Origin: Verrucomicrobiota bacterium
GTDB taxonomy: Bacteria > Verrucomicrobiota > Verrucomicrobiia > Limisphaerales > UBA9464
Length of the DNA: 64,000 bases
Assembly: GCA_017309115.1 (NCBI GenBank)
Contig: JAFLEF010000005.1
Coordinates: forward strand, 161,100-225,099
Direction of reading: 5' to 3'
In this document: piece by piece, positions 1-9,500 of the stretch
Position numbering within the stretch: the first letter of the stretch is position 1
How the letters are laid out: each line of letters opens with the position of its first letter
The notes under the pieces: model-generated
The model's input: only the letters and a program-made list of their open reading frames with translations
Database searches by the model: none
What the model was told of the DNA's origin: nothing
Translations under genes and position numbers: made by a program

Positions 1-1913
1 GCACAGGTGGCGGCGCCCCGTTTGGGATCTCCGGTCATCGTGGTGGCGGCGCGCAGGGAGTTCAGCACGCGGTCGCGGTCCGGATCTGGATCCCGGGGTT
101 TTGGCACGGGACGGGCAAGGGGCGCCGGGGGGCGGATCTTGCTCATCCATGGAACGGAGTCCGCAGGGCTTCCGGCCGCAGCGGCGAGGGCGATCCAACG
201 GTTGGTGGTAGTTTCCCCGAGGCGTTGGAGTGCCACCGCGGTGGCGGGATCGGCGGCGAAGCGGCGGAGGCTCAGTGCGGCTTCGAGTTGAACGAAGGGA
301 TCCGAATCCTGAAGGGCCACGCGCAGCGCTTTGGAGACCGCCCCTTGATCGGGACTGCCGGCCAAGTGCGCGGCCGCAGCGCGAACCCGAGGATTGGAAT
401 CCTGCAGGGCGTTCGTCACGACTGCGGCGTTGGTTCCGCCGAGTCGGGACCACGTGTGCAGGGCGGCGACCCGTCCAGCCGGGGTTTGGGCCAACGCGAG
501 AAAGGCCTCGAGCCGAGAGATCGATTCTGGGGCCGACCGTTCCCAGAGAAGTCGTTGGGCGGTATCCCGGCGCCAACCATTCGGATGATCCAGTTCCCGG
601 ACCAGCTGATCGCTGGTGAGCTTGGCGAGCAAAGGCTGGGTGGCCATCGGAACCGGAGTGGAAGAGCGCAGTCGAACGCGCCAGATTCGGCCTCGGTCCC
701 GGCCTTGATCCCAGTTTACTTGGGTCCGCATTTCCCGGGCAACCCAGTCGGGGTGTTCCACGAATTGCCGATAGAAGTCGGCCACATACAGCGCCCCGTC
801 CGGTCCGGTTCCAAAATTCACCGGATGGAACCAGGGATCGGAACTGACGAGCACTTCGGTTCCCGCCTCGATTCGTTCGGCGCGAAACGTCGGTCCCTCC
901 GGAATCAGGCGCCGGCGATGGACCAGATTGCGCAGGCTCTCGCCGACGAACGCCTGGCCAGTGGTTTCAGCACCGAGCGCGTCTCCCCGGTACACGTGCA
1001 GTCCGCTCAAGGCGTTGAAGTGGCTGCCCGACTCGTTGTTGAAGACCAGCGGAGGCGGGGTGAGCGGAAAGACTTCGCCGACGTCACCCGAAGGCAGGCA
1101 ATCCTGCAGAACCTCCAGGGAGGCCAGGGTGGGGCGGTCGGCGAGGAAGCGGTCGGGCAGAACCTCGTGTCGGAGCGGAATGGTGTTCCACGACAGAAAG
1201 CGGTGGCCCCAATCGTCGCGGGCGTGGCCGAACTGACTTCGACCCGCCAGGGTTTCGAATTCCCCGGTGTCCGGCCGAAAGCGAAAGTCGCGACCGCGCA
1301 GGGAGACCGGAGATCCAGCCGCCGGCGCTTCGTCCACGGTCAGAGTTCCGTTCGTCCAACGCGGCTGATACTGCCGCCGTATCTCGCCATCGCTGCGTCC
1401 ATTGGCGCCATACACCCAACCGTCCAAGCCCCAGAACAGGCCATTGACCCGCAGTTGTTGATTGCCCGTGCCGAACCCGGTGAAGAGGACCCGGCGCTCG
1501 TCAGCTCGGCCATCGCCGTCGTTGTCCCGGAGAAACCATAAATCAGGCGCTGCCGTCACCAGCACACCACCGCGCCAGGGCAGGATGCTGTTCGGGAACG
1601 GGAGTGCCTCGGCGAACACCACCGAAGTATCGACGCGACCGTCTCCGTTGGTGTCTTCCAACCGGCGTATGGCTCCGCCGAAGGTCGCGTTGGGATAGTC
1701 GCGCATTTCCGCCACCCACAGGCGCCCGGATTCATCCCAAGCCAAAGCCACCGGACTGCTGACCTCGGGTTCGGCCGCCACGCACTCGATCTGCCACCGG
1801 GAATCGGCGAGTCGGAACGTGCTCAGTTCCTCGTCGGGAGTGCGGGGTGGAGTGGGCGCGGCCCCGAGTGGAGTCGCTATCAACGCGAGGAGAAGGGCCA
1901 GTCGGGAGATCAT
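1..1913 (-). CDS. PVC-type heme-binding CxxCH protein, 3' end outside window
   Basis: Reading the minus strand from the ATG at 1913 gives an open frame of about 637 codons that runs off the left edge, so only the N-terminal part is visible. It starts with a Sec signal peptide (MISRLALLLALIATPLGA). A beta-propeller of the glucose/sorbosone dehydrogenase-like type follows, with ALAWDESGRLWVAEMRDYP near residue 58 and two calcium-type loops (DTNGDGRVD, DNDGDGRAD). A helical HEAT-like region covers roughly residues 430-590. The last visible residues are GDPKRGAATC, which fits the first cysteine of a CxxCH heme motif. This domain order is typical of the large secreted PVC-type dehydrogenase/cytochrome family of Planctomycetota and Verrucomicrobiota. 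Its substrate is unknown. It lies 17 bp downstream of the ceramidase-like gene on the same strand, so the two are probably co-transcribed. Confidence 0.88.
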   Translation of the reverse strand, partial: MISRLALLLALIATPLGAAPTPPRTPDEELSTFRLADSRWQIECVAAEPEVSSPVALAWDESGRLWVAEMRDYPNATFGGAIRRLEDTNGDGRVDTSVVFAEALPFPNSILPWRGGVLVTAAPDLWFLRDNDGDGRADERRVLFTGFGTGNQQLRVNGLFWGLDGWVYGANGRSDGEIRRQYQPRWTNGTLTVDEAPAAGSPVSLRGRDFRFRPDTGEFETLAGRSQFGHARDDWGHRFLSWNTIPLRHEVLPDRFLADRPTLASLEVLQDCLPSGDVGEVFPLTPPPLVFNNESGSHFNALSGLHVYRGDALGAETTGQAFVGESLRNLVHRRRLIPEGPTFRAERIEAGTEVLVSSDPWFHPVNFGTGPDGALYVADFYRQFVEHPDWVAREMRTQVNWDQGRDRGRIWRVRLRSSTPVPMATQPLLAKLTSDQLVRELDHPNGWRRDTAQRLLWERSAPESISRLEAFLALAQTPAGRVAALHTWSRLGGTNAAVVTNALQDSNPRVRAAAAHLAGSPDQGAVSKALRVALQDSDPFVQLEAALSLRRFAADPATAVALQRLGETTTNRWIALAAAAGSPADSVPWMSKIRPPAPLARPVPKPRDPDPDRDRVLNSLRAATTMTGDPKRGAATC

Positions 1914-1930
1914 GACGGACGGTGAAAGGT

Positions 1931-3274
1931 TCAAGGCGCCGGGGACTCCTGGGCTAGTTCGCGGAGAAGTTCCACGGCCAGATCCGCGATGCGCTCGCCG
2001 GTGCCGGGTTCGGCATAGCTGTGATACCCGGTCCAGACCTGGTAGCCGCCGAGCTGATGCCCCGTGCGGTTGGGGAGGTAACCAATCCAGTCGTTGGCCA
2101 GTTCTGCAACGTACGTGTGGCGGAAGGGGGAGCGATTCTTGATGTCCAGTCCGAGTTGCGTGAAGTACTCGGCCGGAACACCGACCCACGCGATGTCACC
2201 AATCCGAAGGGCCTGGACCCAGGTCTCGCGTTCCTGACCCTGCTGCGAGGCGAGTTCCCTCCGCATGTTCACAAAGACCTTCCGAATGACGTCATCATAG
2301 GGTGGCCCGACGTATTTGCGGACGTAACGGGCGACCGCGGCGTCTTCGGCGGCGTCATCAAACTGGCGTACCCGGAAGGTGAGCGGACGCTTGCGGGCAC
2401 CCAGGGCGCGAACCTCGATGAGTTGAGTTCGTTGCAGCGTATCAAAGACCGCCGTCTTCAGGCGCCGAATGCATTCGTCGCCGCTCAGGTCGAGATTGTG
2501 GGTGGAGCCGCTGGCGCCCTCCAGGAATAGGGCGGTTCCGCCGAGTTGCTGTTCGAGTTCCTGGGCGGCGAGTCCGTAGATGCTCGGGGAGCGACGGCCC
2601 GGAGTGCGGGCTCCAATCGTGTGCGTGCTGTGATTGAAGATCAGCGCCTGCAGACGCTCATCCGGAGACCGAAAGGCGAGTACGGGAAGGTCCGGATCAA
2701 AGGGTCCCGTAACGCGAACGACATTGGTTCGCGGACCCACCCAGTAGATTTGCCCGTCCGCGAGCAACATGCGGCTGTTCTGTCCGACCGTCTTCTCCTC
2801 GCCCACGGCAAACATCAATCGACTGTCGGCCAGACGACTTTTCGCGTCGCGAACGGCGCGAACAATTCCGTCCTGCACCCGCCGCGTGAACACGGCGTCG
2901 GGTCCGTAATCATGAACGCGCATCGTGCTGGGGGCATGATGCGTGTGGGTGCAGTTCACGAGAACGTTGGCGGCGGGAATGCCGAGTTCGCGTTCGATGG
3001 TGGCGACCACGGGGTCCAGATCCTGCCGGGTTAGCATCAAGACATCACAGGCCACCCAGGCCAGAGTAACGCCCTGACGTTCGACGACGACGGCGACACA
3101 GCGCAGTTCGCCTTCCTGTCCCGAAACTTTGCCGGCGGTGATGCCTCCGGCGATGACCATCGCATCGTCGGCTTCCAGGTTGACCGCGGCGGCACCCACG
3201 CGCAGGCCCTGACCGAGCACAGGTTGGGTGAGGCCCAGAAGGAGTGTGGTCAGGAATGAAAACCAGAAGCGCAT
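1931..3274 (-). CDS. Neutral/alkaline ceramidase-like secreted protein
   Basis: A 447-residue protein. I place the start at the ATG at 3274 rather than the longer frame from 3313, because it opens directly with a signal peptide (MRFWFSFLTTLLLGLTQPVLG). The body resembles the neutral/alkaline non-lysosomal ceramidase N-terminal domain: an early VGAAAVNLEADD segment, then VACDVLML, then the conserved NCTHTHHAPS motif at about residues 107-116, where histidines bind catalytic zinc in this family. A second histidine motif, FNHSTHTIG, lies in the middle. Full ceramidases are near 700 residues, so this is the shorter form common in PVC bacteria, whose real substrate is usually not known. It would act in the periplasm or outside the cell. 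The PVC CxxCH gene follows after 17 bp. Confidence 0.8.
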   Translation of the reverse strand: MRFWFSFLTTLLLGLTQPVLGQGLRVGAAAVNLEADDAMVIAGGITAGKVSGQEGELRCVAVVVERQGVTLAWVACDVLMLTRQDLDPVVATIERELGIPAANVLVNCTHTHHAPSTMRVHDYGPDAVFTRRVQDGIVRAVRDAKSRLADSRLMFAVGEEKTVGQNSRMLLADGQIYWVGPRTNVVRVTGPFDPDLPVLAFRSPDERLQALIFNHSTHTIGARTPGRRSPSIYGLAAQELEQQLGGTALFLEGASGSTHNLDLSGDECIRRLKTAVFDTLQRTQLIEVRALGARKRPLTFRVRQFDDAAEDAAVARYVRKYVGPPYDDVIRKVFVNMRRELASQQGQERETWVQALRIGDIAWVGVPAEYFTQLGLDIKNRSPFRHTYVAELANDWIGYLPNRTGHQLGGYQVWTGYHSYAEPGTGERIADLAVELLRELAQESPAP

Positions 3275-3871
3275 GGGAGTCTGGTCGGCAGTGCACCACA
3301 GAGCCGAAGACACGGAAAGAATGAAGGCCGAAGGGGCAAGCCGTGCATGTCTCGGTGAATTGACGTGCCAGGAGTCCGCGAACGCCCGGCTCCGCAGAGC
3401 GTCGCCCTACCAGACCAACGTTTTCCTCTCAGCTCTCAACTGGTTTGTAGGCAGTCCCGGATTCGGGACGGTCGCATCCCACTTGTGGGTCAGATTGAAC
3501 CTCGGGGAGTTCCTGGAATCGAAGCGAGACCTCAATTTGGTGCTGATTCCCGACTGGCACACGACGTGCGGAGTCCGATCAGTGCTGAAGCCTCGATGGA
3601 TGCACTGTAGCGAATTGAACCTAAAGAATTCTGCCGCCCGAAAGGTCTGGCCCTGCTGGACGACACATCTGCCTATGATTGCGCGCCGCCTCGTTCCTGA
3701 TTCCTCCACCCCGGCCTCGTCGACTCCGCGCCGGACGTTCCGGGCGATCCCGTGGTCGATGGGAATCAAACGCGCGCTTGGTCACATCCTACCTCTGGTG
3801 CCTTCGGATCCGTCGCTTGTGGTCGGTTCTCATCAGACCTCGCTTCGACTTCCGTTGCTCTCCCGACCCAC
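3275..3871. other. Intergenic region without a convincing gene
   Basis: About 600 bp between the divergent ceramidase-like gene and the ABC ATPase. Open frames cross it, but their composition is not protein-like and none has a recognisable motif. A 23-bp segment at 3425-3447 (CCTCTCAGCTCTCAACTGGT plus three bases) recurs with two mismatches at 59253-59275. Promoters for both flanking genes are expected here, but I could not identify convincing -35/-10 boxes. Confidence 0.5.
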
Positions 3872-4549
3872 ATGACACCTCTGATCCAGCTCAAGAATCT
3901 GGAGAAATCCTTCCCCACCCGTCCGAGCCCGACGTGGGTGCTTCGACAAATCAACCTCGATATTCAGGAGGGCGAGTTTGTCACCATCATGGGTCCCAGC
4001 GGAGCCGGGAAGTCGACCTTACTGAGCATTCTGGGGCTCTATGACAGCGCCTGGGAGGGCGAGTACTGGCTGGATGGCTCTCCAGTTCACACCCTGAAAC
4101 CGAAGGAGCGGGCGGTGCTCAATCGCCGGTATGTGGGGTTTGTCTTCCAACGCTTTCATCTGCTGGAAGACCTGACGGTAGCGGAGAATCTCGATGCGCC
4201 TTTGAGTTACCGGGATCACAAGAAATCGGAACGCGAGGCGATTGTGGCCGACACGCTCGATCGGTTCGGAATCGTCGGGAAGAAGGACTTGTTTCCAGCG
4301 CAACTCAGCGGCGGTCAGCAGCAGCTGGTGGCGGTGGCCCGGGCAGTGATTGCCAAGCCGAAACTGTTGTTGGCCGACGAGCCAACGGGAAATCTGCATA
4401 CAGCCCAGGGGAACGAGATTATGAACCTGTTCGAGCGGCTGAATCGCGAAGGAACGACCATTATCCAAGTGACCCATTCCGAAGCGAACGCGGCCCGGGG
4501 CAACCGAATCATCCGTTTGCGCGATGGCTGGATGGAGAAGGACAGATAG
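3872..4549 (+). CDS. ABC transporter ATP-binding protein (LolD/MacB type)
   Basis: A 225-residue ATPase. The start is the ATG at 3872 (MTPLIQLKNLEKSF); the longer open frame upstream adds only non-conserved sequence. All ABC motifs are present: Walker A GPSGAGKST at 41-49, signature LSGGQQQ at about 145, Walker B LLLADEPTGNL at about 165, and the switch histidine in VTHS near 200. Sequence and size match the LolD/MacB/FtsE-like group that powers lipoprotein extraction or substrate export with FtsX-like permeases. No permease gene is adjacent; the next gene is a VOC protein and the upstream neighbour is divergent. The partner must be encoded elsewhere, so the substrate cannot be inferred. Confidence 0.9.
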   Translation: MTPLIQLKNLEKSFPTRPSPTWVLRQINLDIQEGEFVTIMGPSGAGKSTLLSILGLYDSAWEGEYWLDGSPVHTLKPKERAVLNRRYVGFVFQRFHLLEDLTVAENLDAPLSYRDHKKSEREAIVADTLDRFGIVGKKDLFPAQLSGGQQQLVAVARAVIAKPKLLLADEPTGNLHTAQGNEIMNLFERLNREGTTIIQVTHSEANAARGNRIIRLRDGWMEKDR

Positions 4550-4629
4550 GAACACGCCCACGTCCCGGGAAACCGGTTGCTTGAAGTGGAGCCTTCGAGT
4601 AGCTGATTTTGGTCACATCCCCAAATCCC

Positions 4630-5118
4630 ATGAAACCTCCTGTCAGCCCGATTCCCGCCGGCTATCACTCTATTCACGCTTACCTCACCGTCCGCGATGC
4701 GGGCCGAGCCATCACCTTCTATCAGGAACTATTTGGCGCCATCGAGGTGGTTCGTCTGACCTTTCCAGGAACCGACGCGGTCATGCACGCTGAACTCAAG
4801 GTTGGCGATTCGATCGTGATGTTGGGTGAGGAGGCCCCGCAGATGAACGTGCACTCGCCGCTCAAATTCGGGGGTTCGCCGGTCAGCATGATGCATTATG
4901 TGACCGATGTGGATGCCCTGTTTGCCCGGGCGATTTCGGCTGGATGCACCCCGATCTTCCCGCCGTCGGATATGTTTTGGGGCGATCGTTTCGGCAAGTT
5001 TGTGGATCCGTTTGGACATGTGTGGGGCGTGGCGACGCACATCGCGGATCCAACGCCGGAAGAGATGGAAGCCGGAGCCCGGGCCATGGCGGGCCCGCCG
5101 GATGACGCGAAGCCGTGA
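4630..5118 (+). CDS. VOC (glyoxalase/PhnB-like) family protein
   Basis: A 162-residue protein. The ATG at 4630 is preferred over an in-frame TTG at 4609. It shows the paired beta-alpha-beta-beta-beta fold of the vicinal oxygen chelate superfamily: HAYLTVRDAGRAITFYQELFGA at the start, then MLGEEAP, and the typical C-terminal DRFGKFVDPFGHVWGVATH. The FVDPFGHVWG ending is characteristic of the PhnB-like/YcgJ subgroup, usually of unassigned substrate. It has no signal peptide and should be cytoplasmic. It starts 80 bp after the ABC ATPase on the same strand; a functional link is not evident. Confidence 0.85.
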   Translation: MKPPVSPIPAGYHSIHAYLTVRDAGRAITFYQELFGAIEVVRLTFPGTDAVMHAELKVGDSIVMLGEEAPQMNVHSPLKFGGSPVSMMHYVTDVDALFARAISAGCTPIFPPSDMFWGDRFGKFVDPFGHVWGVATHIADPTPEEMEAGARAMAGPPDDAKP

Positions 5119-5229
5119 GCCGGGGCTCGGCGGTTGGAACCGCGAATGACGGCCTAGGATCGGAAATTCTCCGTTCGCCGGTTCCCACTGGTGAAGGCGG
5201 TCGGAATGCGGTGACATGGCGGCGAGGCT

Positions 5230-6465
5230 ATGAACCTGCTCGTCGTTTTTCTCGTGCTGGTCTTCGCGTACAGCCTCCTTTCCGGGGCGCTGGAGCGGAG
5301 CCCGTTGACTGGGCCTATCTTCTTTACGTCCTGCGGACTCCTGCTGCCGGTGGTCTTTCCCACCCTGCCGGTCTCGGTGGGAGGACGATCCTTCTTCCTG
5401 CATGTCGCCGAAGTGGGCCTGGTGCTGCTGTTGTTTACCGATGCGAGTCGGACCAACGGGAAGATGTTGCGTCAGTTGGGAAGCCTACCGGTTCGCCTGT
5501 TGAGCACGGGAATGCTCCTGACTCTGGCCTTGGGAACGGTGTTGGCCCGGGTGGTATTTCCTCAGTTGTCCTGGGCTGAGGCGGGAATTCTCTCCGCGAT
5601 TCTGGCTCCGACCGATGCCGGGCTCGGCCAGGTGATCGTGAGCAGTCTGGACGTACCGACGCGCATTCGACAGGCGTTGAATGTTGAAGCGGGTCTGAAC
5701 GATGGGTTGTCGGTACCGTTTCTGATGTTCTTTTTGGCCTTGGTCCAGGAGCACGGATCGGAGGGAGGCGGGCTGATGAAGTTCATGATGGAGCAGCTTG
5801 GCTACGGGGCCATGATCGGCGCGGGCATTGGAGGGATGGGTGGGATGCTGATCGGTTGGGCGCATCGGCGGGGCTGGACGGCCGAAGCGGCGCAATCTCT
5901 GGCAGTGGTGGCTTTGCCGTTGTTGTGTCTCTTGGTGTCCCCACACGTGGGAGCGAGCATGTTCATTGCAGCATTTATGGCCGGGCTGCTGGTGCAGTTC
6001 GGATTCCCGGAGGTGGCCAGGCACAGTGCCGAATTCGCCGAAGGCTGGGGTCAGCTCTTGAACTTCTCGGTCTTCTTTTTCTTCGGCTTCGTAGTCGTCC
6101 GGGAACTAGGCCAGATCACTGGGGCGGCCGTCGTTTATGCCGTCCTGAGTCTGACCGTGATCCGGTTGGTACCGGTGGCCATCGCGCTGTGGGGGACCCG
6201 ACTGAGTCGGCCGACCGTTGTGTTCATGGGCTGGTTTGGTCCCCGGGGTCTGGCTTCATTGGTGTTGGCGCTAGTTTACCTGGAGGAGGAGACCCGCGCC
6301 GGAGGCGAGTCCACGGTGCGCTTGGCGGTGATGGTGACCGTGCTGTTGAGCATCTTCTTGCACGGAATCTCGGCCCAGCCCGGGATCCGACTTTACGCCC
6401 GGAGCCTGGCGCAGCTACCGGCCTCCGCTCCGGAACATCAGGACGAAGTGGTGGCGACGCGTTGA
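5230..6465 (+). CDS. CPA1-family cation/proton antiporter
   Basis: A 411-residue integral membrane protein with about 12 hydrophobic segments. It carries the hallmarks of NhaP/CPA1 sodium(potassium)/proton exchangers: the ILAPTDAGLGQVIV segment with the TD pair of the transport core, then ALNVEAGLNDGLSVPF, where the ND motif carries the cation-binding aspartate, and a late GWFGPRGLASLVLAL segment with the conserved arginine. It is shorter than eukaryotic exchangers and lacks a cytoplasmic regulatory tail. Expected role is inner-membrane pH or ion homeostasis. It is flanked by a 110-bp gap upstream and converges on the giant LamG gene downstream (79 bp between stops). Ion specificity cannot be read from the sequence. 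Confidence 0.88.
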   Translation: MNLLVVFLVLVFAYSLLSGALERSPLTGPIFFTSCGLLLPVVFPTLPVSVGGRSFFLHVAEVGLVLLLFTDASRTNGKMLRQLGSLPVRLLSTGMLLTLALGTVLARVVFPQLSWAEAGILSAILAPTDAGLGQVIVSSLDVPTRIRQALNVEAGLNDGLSVPFLMFFLALVQEHGSEGGGLMKFMMEQLGYGAMIGAGIGGMGGMLIGWAHRRGWTAEAAQSLAVVALPLLCLLVSPHVGASMFIAAFMAGLLVQFGFPEVARHSAEFAEGWGQLLNFSVFFFFGFVVVRELGQITGAAVVYAVLSLTVIRLVPVAIALWGTRLSRPTVVFMGWFGPRGLASLVLALVYLEEETRAGGESTVRLAVMVTVLLSIFLHGISAQPGIRLYARSLAQLPASAPEHQDEVVATR

Positions 6466-6544
6466 GTCCGCCCGGGGCCAGTAGGAGGTTCCCGGGGTGA
6501 CTTCCACTCGCGTTCCGGCGCGGTGCCAACGGCCTTGGGCCGGC

Positions 6545-9500
6545 TCAGTATGGCTGGCGGACGATGACCCGATAGAATCCGGAGACATCCTGCCCGAGGA
6601 GCGGCCCGATGATGATTGGGCCGTCGGTCGTAGGCCAAACGGTCTGCAGAACTTCCCAGTCGGTCAGACCAACCGTGGCGCGTCGTTGCAGCTGATAGAC
6701 TCGGGACGACAAAGCATCGATGACGACCTGGCCGTCCACGATGCGCAGCCGGAGGGCGCTGGCCGCGTTGTTGGCGGACGTGCCGGCCTCGAATTCCTCG
6801 GCGGCGGTCCAGCCATCGCCGTCGAGGTCACTGGTGGCGTCGGCAGCATTGCTGGGATTCGAACCGGTCGCGGTTTCGACGGAATCGGGAATGCCATCCC
6901 GGTCCCCGTCGGCCTGCAGCGGCAATTCGATGACCAACGAACTCGATTTCTCAGAGGCACCCGTTTCTTGAATCACAACCGAAAGCGGATTGCTTAGGTT
7001 GGTCGACACCAGGTTCAGGTCGAAGCTGAGCGTGCCATTCACTGGAATCGAAATGACTCCCGAGCGGGTGGCGCCCACGATCGGATCGTACTCCGCGGTG
7101 AAGATCGCACTCTTCATCTGAAGCGTGCTAACCCCGTTGGCGGGCACCGCGGCGAGCGAGACGGGGGATGAGGCGATACCGGAGTGGCGCAGTTCCAGGC
7201 CCATGCGATAGGGCTGGCCAACCACTCCGGGAACCTCCGGGATCCAGCCGAGCGCTTGGTTGCTGAACCGGGGTTGGATCAAGTGCAGTGAGAACTCGCT
7301 GACGCAACGTCCATGAGCGCCGGCCCGGTATGAGGCTACAATGGCTTCGGAGGTGAGGGCCTGGCGGTAGACCTGGACTTCATCCAACTCGCCTTGGAGA
7401 TAATCGCTGGCCACTTGGCTGGCGGGTTCGCCCAACCGGAAGGGAGCGTCCGAGCGGAGATCTCCTGGGATCGGCTGGCCGGAAATGACTGCCCAGCGTC
7501 CGTCCAGACTGCCGAAGTGACTCAAGTTGCCACCGCGGCCCACGGCCACATGGTGCCATTTCTCGTCCCGGAGGTCCGTGTTGCTGACGATCCAGTCGGT
7601 GGTCCTCGTCCCGTCTCCGGTCCGGAGGACGAGAATTCCGTTGGTGACCACAACGGCGTAACCTTGGATGAAGGAATCCACGATCCGGTGTTTGCTCAGG
7701 ACAGTATGATTTTGACGGGAGTTTCTCGGCAGACGGACCCAGAACTCGAGGGTGAAGGGTTGATCCGCGGCGAAATTCAGAAGCGGATGGTCGGCGACCT
7801 GAAGGGCGGCGTTGGTGCCGTTGAATTCAAACCCGCCATTCACCCGACCGAGAGCGGTATAGGTCAGACCTTCGGTCGGTTCGCCGACCAGACCGTTGAC
7901 CAAGCTGTTGGTGGAGTCGCCTTTCCACCACGCGGCCAATTCCGCCGGGACCGCAGCGCAGACAGCGGAGAGCTCCTGGGTGACTGAGGCGGTGTTATTG
8001 AGGAGGTTGAACTCCAGCGGTTCGGCCGTGAGGCTCACGGTTGAGACCACGTTGGTCGGGAACGTCGCACTGAAGGCGGACGCTTGACCTGCCGGAGTGT
8101 AGACCAGGGTGGCTCCGGACTGTCCGGGAATGGAGCCGAAGTTCACCGTCACCCGGGTTTGCTGTCCGATTCCCGGCGAGAATACGGTCGTTCGCGTGGC
8201 GGTTCCTTGGGACAGAGTTGGGGCGGGGCCGTCGTCATTGTGGCCGCTGTAAGCCGACCCCAGGTTGAGCACGGCCGTGACGTTGGAAGCCGTCGAGGCA
8301 CCGAGGTTGGTCACCACCATCAGGAACTGCGACGAAAAGCGGGGCGCAGTCAGGAGGGGCATGGCCGTCAACTCCACTTTGAGGTCTTCCACCACAGTCA
8401 TCGGGAACGGGGTGCTCAGGCCACGGTGACCGTTGCCATCATCAGCCAATAAACGGACCGCTGGTCCATAGCCCCGAATGGTCAGCGGACCGGTCCAGCG
8501 GCCGTCAACAAACGCGGAGGCGGTGTTGGGTACGACTTCCAAGGGAACGGAGTCGGTGAACGGAGTTACGAATCCGGCGTTAACCCGACCGAGATTGAGC
8601 GAGCCGTCCCGGAAAAATTCCCAGTCGGCGAGGCTCCTCGAATTGCGGGCAAGGTGCGGAACTCGGCGGTAGCCGGTGCTGTTGGAAAGGGCCGGAGCCA
8701 CGGAGGGGCCTGACCAGTCGTCCGCCCGAACCTGGACCGGGATGTAGATTTCTTCGGGTTGGGCGCGGTCAGCAAGGAAGGCGTCGCCAATGCTTCCGAA
8801 CGGATCCACCAGGAGAACGCCGATTCGTACGTCCCGGGGATCTTGCGGGGTGCCGCGATCCGCCCAGGAAACCGTCTGCCCCAGGCGGAAGTTCGGATAC
8901 GCTCCCGTGCCACTACCGGCGGCAATCACAAACACGCCGCCCGCCGGCACCACGGTGTCCACCGGCAATACGAGTGAGGCTCGAGGGGCGGGCCAACGGG
9001 AGGAGTCATAGAACGCCACGGTCCAGCCGCTGAGATCCACCGGACTGGTGGTGACATTCTGCAATTCCACCGTTGCGACGGGACTGACCGCGACTTCAGT
9101 GAACACGACTCCGCTGGGGCGACCGTTCCCGGCAAAAGCCTGGAGGGAGACCACGCTATTGAAGTTGGACACCACGGTTCCCTGGCTGTCGAGAGCGCGT
9201 AGGGACGCGGTAAACGGAGCGCCGGCGGTGACGGCCGTCGCAGGTGTCTCCCAGGAGAATTGGGCGACTTGGGAGATCAACCCGTCATCGTTGAGGATGG
9301 TTCCCGACGGCGGCGGAGTGCCAGCCCGAGGGAGGGTGAGTCCGCTCTCCTGGCTCAGGCTGAGAAAGAACAGTTCGTTTGGTTCGATGGACGAATCTCC
9401 ATTGACGAGCACTTCCACCACTTGGTTGGTCTGGCCCGGAGCGAAGGTCAAGGTACCCGAAGCGGCCACGAAATCAGTCGGCGCCCGGGCGGAGTCATTC

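Noticed and set aside
225-1541. 438-codon plus-strand frame at the left edge
   Set aside because: The minus strand carries a clear PVC CxxCH protein with signal peptide and propeller motifs across the same region.
3228-3875. 215-codon plus-strand frame between the ceramidase-like and ABC genes
   Set aside because: It overlaps the start of both neighbours, has no domain, and its translation looks random.
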